Shown piece after piece: positions 60,895-64,000 of a stretch of 64,000 nucleotides of DNA. The stretch is from Nonomuraea sp. NEAU-A123 (lineage in GTDB: Bacteria > Actinomycetota > Actinomycetes > Streptosporangiales > Streptosporangiaceae). Position 1 is the first letter of the stretch. Every line of letters begins with the position of its first letter. Position numbers and translations under genes: made by a program. Under the pieces are notes generated by a model that did not search any database, had not been told where the DNA came from, and saw only the letters and a program-made list of their open reading frames with translations. Where the stretch lies: assembly GCF_018603905.1 (NCBI RefSeq), contig NZ_JAHFZZ010000015.1, positions 1 through 64,000 on the forward strand. Direction: 5' to 3'.

Positions 60895-61404
60895 TCACGG
60901 CTCGCTCTTGGCGGCGGTGTTCTTTGGCACATCTGTACGGTTGGCGAGTAGGCCGATCACCATGCCAAGACCGCACACCAGAAGTGGCCAGCCATATGGT
61001 CGGCGTGGCGCCCACCCATCGAAGGTGATCGCCAGTCCTGCCAGAATGACGACTCCGGCCAGCAGCCGGCTCAAGACCTGGCCTGCGATGCGCGTGCGCT
61101 GGCGGATCAGTAGGAGCGTAAGGATGATGGCCAAAACGACGCCGGGCCACGCCAGTAGAAAATAATCCCAGAAGGTGATGTCGACAGCCGGTTCGCCGAT
61201 CAGGGTTACACGCAGCCAGGAGTCGGTCGGCAGCGTAGCAAGGGAGACGGGGAAAGCCATCAGCAGCATCAACAGCTTCCCGTAGAGCTGGTCCCCGAGA
61301 TGGTTATCGACAGTCAGCCAGGTGAGTGCACAGACGGCCGCCATGTATGACAGCACGGTCACAGCCGCTGGAAGCCTAAGTGTGCGGCTGATGATTCGCA
61401 TCAT
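60895..61404 (-). CDS. Hypothetical membrane protein, 169 aa
   Basis: 169-aa protein with four hydrophobic segments: LPAAVTVLSYMAAVCALTWL, KLLMLLMAFPVSLATLP, DYFLLAWPGVVLAIILTLLL and WPLLVCGLGMVIGLLAN, plus an amphipathic region between. The WDYFLLAWPGVVLA block resembles the SCO4225-like family of actinobacterial membrane proteins of unknown role. The ATG at 61404 has no clear ribosome site. The segment 60687-60894 before the next gene holds nothing convincing. Confidence 0.65.
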   Translation of the reverse strand: MMRIISRTLRLPAAVTVLSYMAAVCALTWLTVDNHLGDQLYGKLLMLLMAFPVSLATLPTDSWLRVTLIGEPAVDITFWDYFLLAWPGVVLAIILTLLLIRQRTRIAGQVLSRLLAGVVILAGLAITFDGWAPRRPYGWPLLVCGLGMVIGLLANRTDVPKNTAAKSEP

Positions 61405-61568
61405 GTGGGGATTGTCTTCCAGGCAGGTGATCGTCGACGACAGAAGATGGCAAGCAGCCGGCGGCCAAGACCATCGCGGTCCTGCAGGAACCCCAGCACC
61501 ACGCCGAAAGGTACCGGAGCCGCACCGGGGCCCTTCGGCTTGGCCGCGCGACCAATAGACGGCGAGGA

Positions 61569-62096
61569 CTACGGCAACGTTCCCCCAGGCGTGGGAGTAC
61601 AGCCAATCTCTTCACGCCGAACCAGCGTCAAAAACATGACCAGCACTGCGCCCGTCAAATAGTGCAGGATCGGCCCGGACTCGACGATGTGCCAACCCCC
61701 GAAACGGAGTGTGTCCATACACCCATCCATGACGACCTGGACGGCGTAGGGAATCGTGAATACCCCGGCGATCACCACGAACAACACCGCCGTCATCCAC
61801 CCGGCGATTGTGCCCCACTTTCCTCGACTGGCGAGAGTCGCGCTCAGCCCAAGCGCCATCACCGCGGTGGGCCAGCCGTTCGACTCCGCCGATGTGGTCT
61901 GCCCATTGATCTCTATCAGCCAGCCGATATTCGCGAAGGGGTCAGCACATGAGATACGAACAAAGCCGTAGGCCGGTCCTTCGAGGAAATACCTCCAGAC
62001 GGTACGCGAGGCGGGAGCCGCCAGCGCTGCCAGGCTTAACAAAGGCACCCCCCAGCGCGGGGGAATCACCGGTAACGGAAGCACAAGGGCCGCCAC
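61569..62096 (-). CDS. Hypothetical membrane protein, 175 aa
   Basis: 175-aa protein starting at GTG 62096 with four hydrophobic segments (VPLLSLAALAAPASRTVWRY, WPTAVMALGLSATLASRG, IAGWMTAVLFVVIAGVFTIP, HYLTGAVLVMFLTLVRR). A hydrophilic extracellular loop contains RISCADPFANIGWLIEINGQ. It encodes no recognised domain. Same strand as the other two membrane proteins at 60450 and 60895, but gaps of over 160 bp make a single operon uncertain. Confidence 0.6.
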   Translation of the reverse strand: MAALVLPLPVIPPRWGVPLLSLAALAAPASRTVWRYFLEGPAYGFVRISCADPFANIGWLIEINGQTTSAESNGWPTAVMALGLSATLASRGKWGTIAGWMTAVLFVVIAGVFTIPYAVQVVMDGCMDTLRFGGWHIVESGPILHYLTGAVLVMFLTLVRREEIGCTPTPGGTLP

Positions 62097-62216
62097 GTGG
62101 TCGTAGATGGAGACGCCCAGCCTAGATCATCTCTGGTAGGGACGACGGCATCCGACTGCACGCCCCTGAAACGCAGAAGAGCCCCCGGAGGGCCTCTGAG
62201 CTGGACTTACTGCGGA

Positions 62217-62265
62217 TGGCAGGTGCAAGGGTCGAACTTGCGTAGGCTGAGTCGACGGTTTGCAG
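62217..62265 (-). tRNA. tRNA-Tyr-like 3'-half remnant (not functional)
   Basis: The reverse strand carries CTGCAAA (an anticodon-loop shape), a class II-type variable arm GTCGACTCAGCCTAC, a T arm GCAAG-TTCGACC-CTTGC and the acceptor 3' strand ACCTGCCA. The variable arm matches that of actinobacterial tRNA-Tyr, where CTGTAAA would be expected. No D arm or 5' acceptor is present. A small hairpin (GCCC-CCGGA-GGGC) lies just beyond. It is probably an att-site or recombination relic. Confidence 0.4.
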
Positions 62266-62276
62266 GGCGTCGCGGT

Positions 62277-62715
62277 TCATAACCTCGACTCCGGCGCGGA
62301 GATTCTGAGGCCAGGCCGCAAGGATGTGGCCGCCAGGGCGAGCCCGGCCGCCAAGCCTCCCCCGCCGATGGGAACAACGATCGTCGCAGTGTCCGGGAGC
62401 TGTTCGAGGATCTTCAGCCCGATCGTGCCCTGCCCGGCAACCACGTCCGGATGGTCGAACGGATGGATGATCACCGCTCCGGTCTGCTCCGCATGCTCCC
62501 TCGGCCGGGCCAGGGCCTCATCTACGGTACGGCCAGCGAAGATGACGTCGGCGCCATAGCCCAGGGTCGCCTCCACCTTCGGCAATGCCGCCCCCTCGGC
62601 ATGAAGCCCGTCGCCTTGGTCCCGAGGAGTCGTGCACTCAGCGCCACCCCTTGTGCGTGGTTGCCCGCACTGGCCGCCACCACACCCCTGGCCCGTCCCT
62701 GTAGGGTGACCGGCC
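62277..62715 (-). pseudogene. Threonine ammonia-lyase fragment, frameshifted
   Basis: The reverse strand encodes RARGVVAASAGNHAQGVALS with LLGTKATGFMP (PLP-phosphate SAGNH loop), then a one-base loss near 62590 shifts the frame to EGAALPKVEATLGYGADVIF, PFDHPDVVAGQGTIGLKILE and IVVPIGGGGLAAGLALA. This is the catalytic core of IlvA, which deaminates threonine to 2-oxobutanoate. The N-terminal Lys region and everything after the tetraglycine loop are missing. It ends 11 bp from the tRNA remnant. Non-functional. Confidence 0.8.
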
Positions 62716-62932
62716 ATGCCGTGGCGATCGTAAGGGCTGCATCTGTGCGGCAGGAGACTGCGCTGGCGCACTCAGGCCGTGGTCACCGACGTTGCCCACG
62801 AGCTCGGCAGCACATCGTTCGGCCTGACAGTCGTTTTAACCCCTTGAATACCGGTATTGACCTTATTGATCTATTCGCTTCGGCGATCGATCATCGAGAG
62901 CAGTAGCGCTCCTCACCCCAGGAAGGATCTTC

Positions 62933-63163
62933 ATGATTCGCCGCGCATCGCTGGCCGTCCTGCTCGCTCTCGGCACCCTCACCGTTATCAGCTCGCCCGC
63001 GCACGCCCGCGCCTGCAGGATCGACTACCACTGCGAAACGTACTACTACACCGACTCGACCCGCACCACGCTGGTAGGGGTCAAGTACGAGAACTGCGTC
63101 GGGGATGAGACATGGGTGGGCACGCGGGGATCCTATCCGGAGTTCTACGAGACCCCCTGCTGA
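62933..63163 (+). CDS. Small secreted DUF6289-like protein
   Basis: 76-aa precursor with a clear signal peptide (MIRRASLAVLLALGTLTVIS, cleavage after AHA). The mature part is about 50 residues: CRIDYHCETYYYTDSTRTTL, VKYENCVGDETW and a C-terminal Cys. The four Cys suggest two disulfides. The Tyr/Thr-rich pattern resembles DUF6289 secreted proteins of actinobacteria. AGGAAGG lies 6 nt before the ATG, and a perfect hairpin overlaps the stop, so it is a complete monocistronic unit. Confidence 0.8.
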   Translation: MIRRASLAVLLALGTLTVISSPAHARACRIDYHCETYYYTDSTRTTLVGVKYENCVGDETWVGTRGSYPEFYETPC

Positions 63164-63192
63164 GCGTCCGCTCGGAAGTCTCCGCTCAGCAG
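63157..63192 (+). terminator. Hairpin terminator overlapping the DUF6289-like stop
   Basis: Perfect 10-bp arms CTGCTGAGCG (63157-63166) and CGCTCAGCAG (63183-63192) with a 16-nt loop. The TGA stop lies in the left arm. No T tract follows. Confidence 0.7.
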
Positions 63193-63531
63193 AACAACGC
63201 CACTGCTTTGATCTACTTCGCCACCGGCGGCCGTGTGACCTGCGGCACGCGGCCGTCTCGCTCTGGCTCAACGGCGGTCTACCGGATCCGGTGCTCGCGG
63301 TGACGGCGACCGTGCCGGGTCGTCTACAAGGTCAGTTAGTGCTGTGACCGGAAGGTTCCCGGGTTTGTGGGCGGCCTTCCACGGCTTCGATGGCACCGCC
63401 CCATGATCGCATGAGACGAGTTCGCCTTGATGATCACATTTGACCCGGTCTAGCCTCAGTAACGGCTCACCGGCCCGGTGTGCGCGAGCCGTACGCCGGG
63501 CCGAACACTACGAGCAGTGCCAGGTCCTCGG
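63193..63531. other. Gene-free stretch
   Basis: No frame here has a start with a ribosome site or consistent third-position bias, and I see no RNA gene or repeat. It separates the DUF6289-like gene from the convergent TPR gene. Confidence 0.5.
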
Positions 63532-64000
63532 TCACCTCGGCGAACCGGCCAGCAGTGCCGCGGACGTGGACCGCTCCGGTGCGCCGATGACCATGAACAA
63601 CGCATGGGCCTGTCCCCAAAGGCGCCGGGACTCCTCGCGCCCCCTGCCCTTCACCGCATGGCCGAGCGTCATCAGGGCGCGTGCGTAGTCCAGCCGCTGC
63701 CCGGATCGCCGTGCGTGTTCCAGGGCCTGCTCGCACGCATCCACGCACTGCCCGCCGTCGCCCACCGCCAGGTGGATGGCGGCGAGCAGGCCATGCAGCC
63801 GTGGCACGTTCAGAAGATTGGACGTGAACGCCAGCTTCAGCGACCGGTCCGCCTCGTCACGTGCGTCTGCGTACCTGCCCTGGCGGTAAAGGAGCTCCGC
63901 GCGGCCGAGCAGCACCTCGTCCAGGTCGATGCCCGTGTCCTCGGCGAGCTCCAGCGCAGCGTCGAGGCGGGCGAGCGCACTGTTCACGCTGCCCAGCTCC
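63532..64000 (-). CDS. TPR protein, C-terminal part (5' end outside window)
   Basis: Open reverse-strand frame running to the window edge and ending at 63532. It has tandem helical repeats of TPR type: ALARLDAALELAEDTGIDLD, RAELLYRQGRYADARDEADR, GQCVDACEQALEHARRSGQR and RALMTLGHAVKGRGREESRR. These are typical of the C-terminal arrays of AfsR/SARP, LuxR-LAL or STAND ATPase regulators. A GTG at 63987 exists, but the frame stays open upstream, so the true start is probably beyond the window. The type of the N-terminal domain is unknown. Confidence 0.8.
   Translation of the reverse strand, partial: ELGSVNSALARLDAALELAEDTGIDLDEVLLGRAELLYRQGRYADARDEADRSLKLAFTSNLLNVPRLHGLLAAIHLAVGDGGQCVDACEQALEHARRSGQRLDYARALMTLGHAVKGRGREESRRLWGQAHALFMVIGAPERSTSAALLAGSPR

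Overview
The window is high-GC DNA with strong G/C preference at third codon positions, densely packed short operons, GTG/TTG starts, a C+ L33 ribosomal protein and many regulators (LuxR, SARP, ECF, PadR, WYL, TetR, MarR, PaaX, AraC). This is a filamentous actinobacterium. The order tRNA-Thr, tRNA-Met, rpmG, hadA-like, hadB-like, murB and the style of the proteins suggest Streptosporangiaceae (Nonomuraea-like), but that genus-level placement is inference only.

Layout. 1-11.4 kb is mostly core: deoC (partial), a large LuxR ATPase, a GDT1-type Mn transporter behind a recognisable yybP-ykoY manganese riboswitch, murB plus a glycosyltransferase, two MaoC-type dehydratases, rpmG, and two tRNAs separated by a secreted FnIII-like protein and a FAD/NAD(P) protein. 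11.4-12.1 kb is repeat- and remnant-bearing DNA. 12.1-22.5 kb holds cell-wall hydrolases (NlpC/P60, GH25), a DrrAB-like exporter, a ChaA antiporter, a PadR pair and a MacA/MacB-like tripartite export operon whose first gene (a lipoprotein) is frameshifted. 22.5-30.3 kb is accessory: a GNAT, a VOC protein, a GMC oxidoreductase, a YbaB plus WXG100-like cassette, a PaaX-like regulator and argG. 30.3-36 kb is a cluster of VOC, DinB, WYL, DUF1801, PPOX and AraC genes led by an ECF41-type sigma factor. 36.2-38.9 kb looks like a rifamycin-response locus: a 19-bp imperfect inverted repeat resembling the rifamycin-associated element, an internally deleted glycosyltransferase and a HelR/HelD-type RNA polymerase motor. 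A SARP regulator and small hypothetical genes follow.

44-53.5 kb contains a TetR/hydrolase divergon with paired operator-like repeats, a low-GC oxidoreductase next to a shattered hydrolase gene, a serine hydrolase/MarR-like divergon with a CAATG half-site array, and a second ECF41 sigma factor divergent from an SDR gene, with an ECF41-type promoter on each side. 53.6-59.9 kb is one tightly coupled catabolic operon: FAD monooxygenase, molybdenum hydroxylase FAD/Mo/FeS subunits and a CoxG-like protein, beside a MarR regulator. The last 4 kb is an eroded zone (a CsoR-VOC chimera, threonine ammonia-lyase debris, a tRNA-Tyr-like 3' half) with small membrane and secreted proteins and the end of a TPR protein.

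The most interesting items are the riboswitch with its competing hairpin, the putative rifamycin-response locus with a decayed glycosyltransferase, the ECF41 promoters spaced at exactly 16 bp, the WXG100/YbaB cassette, and the uncharacterised molybdenum hydroxylase operon. No complete, clearly novel system can be proven from sequence alone.
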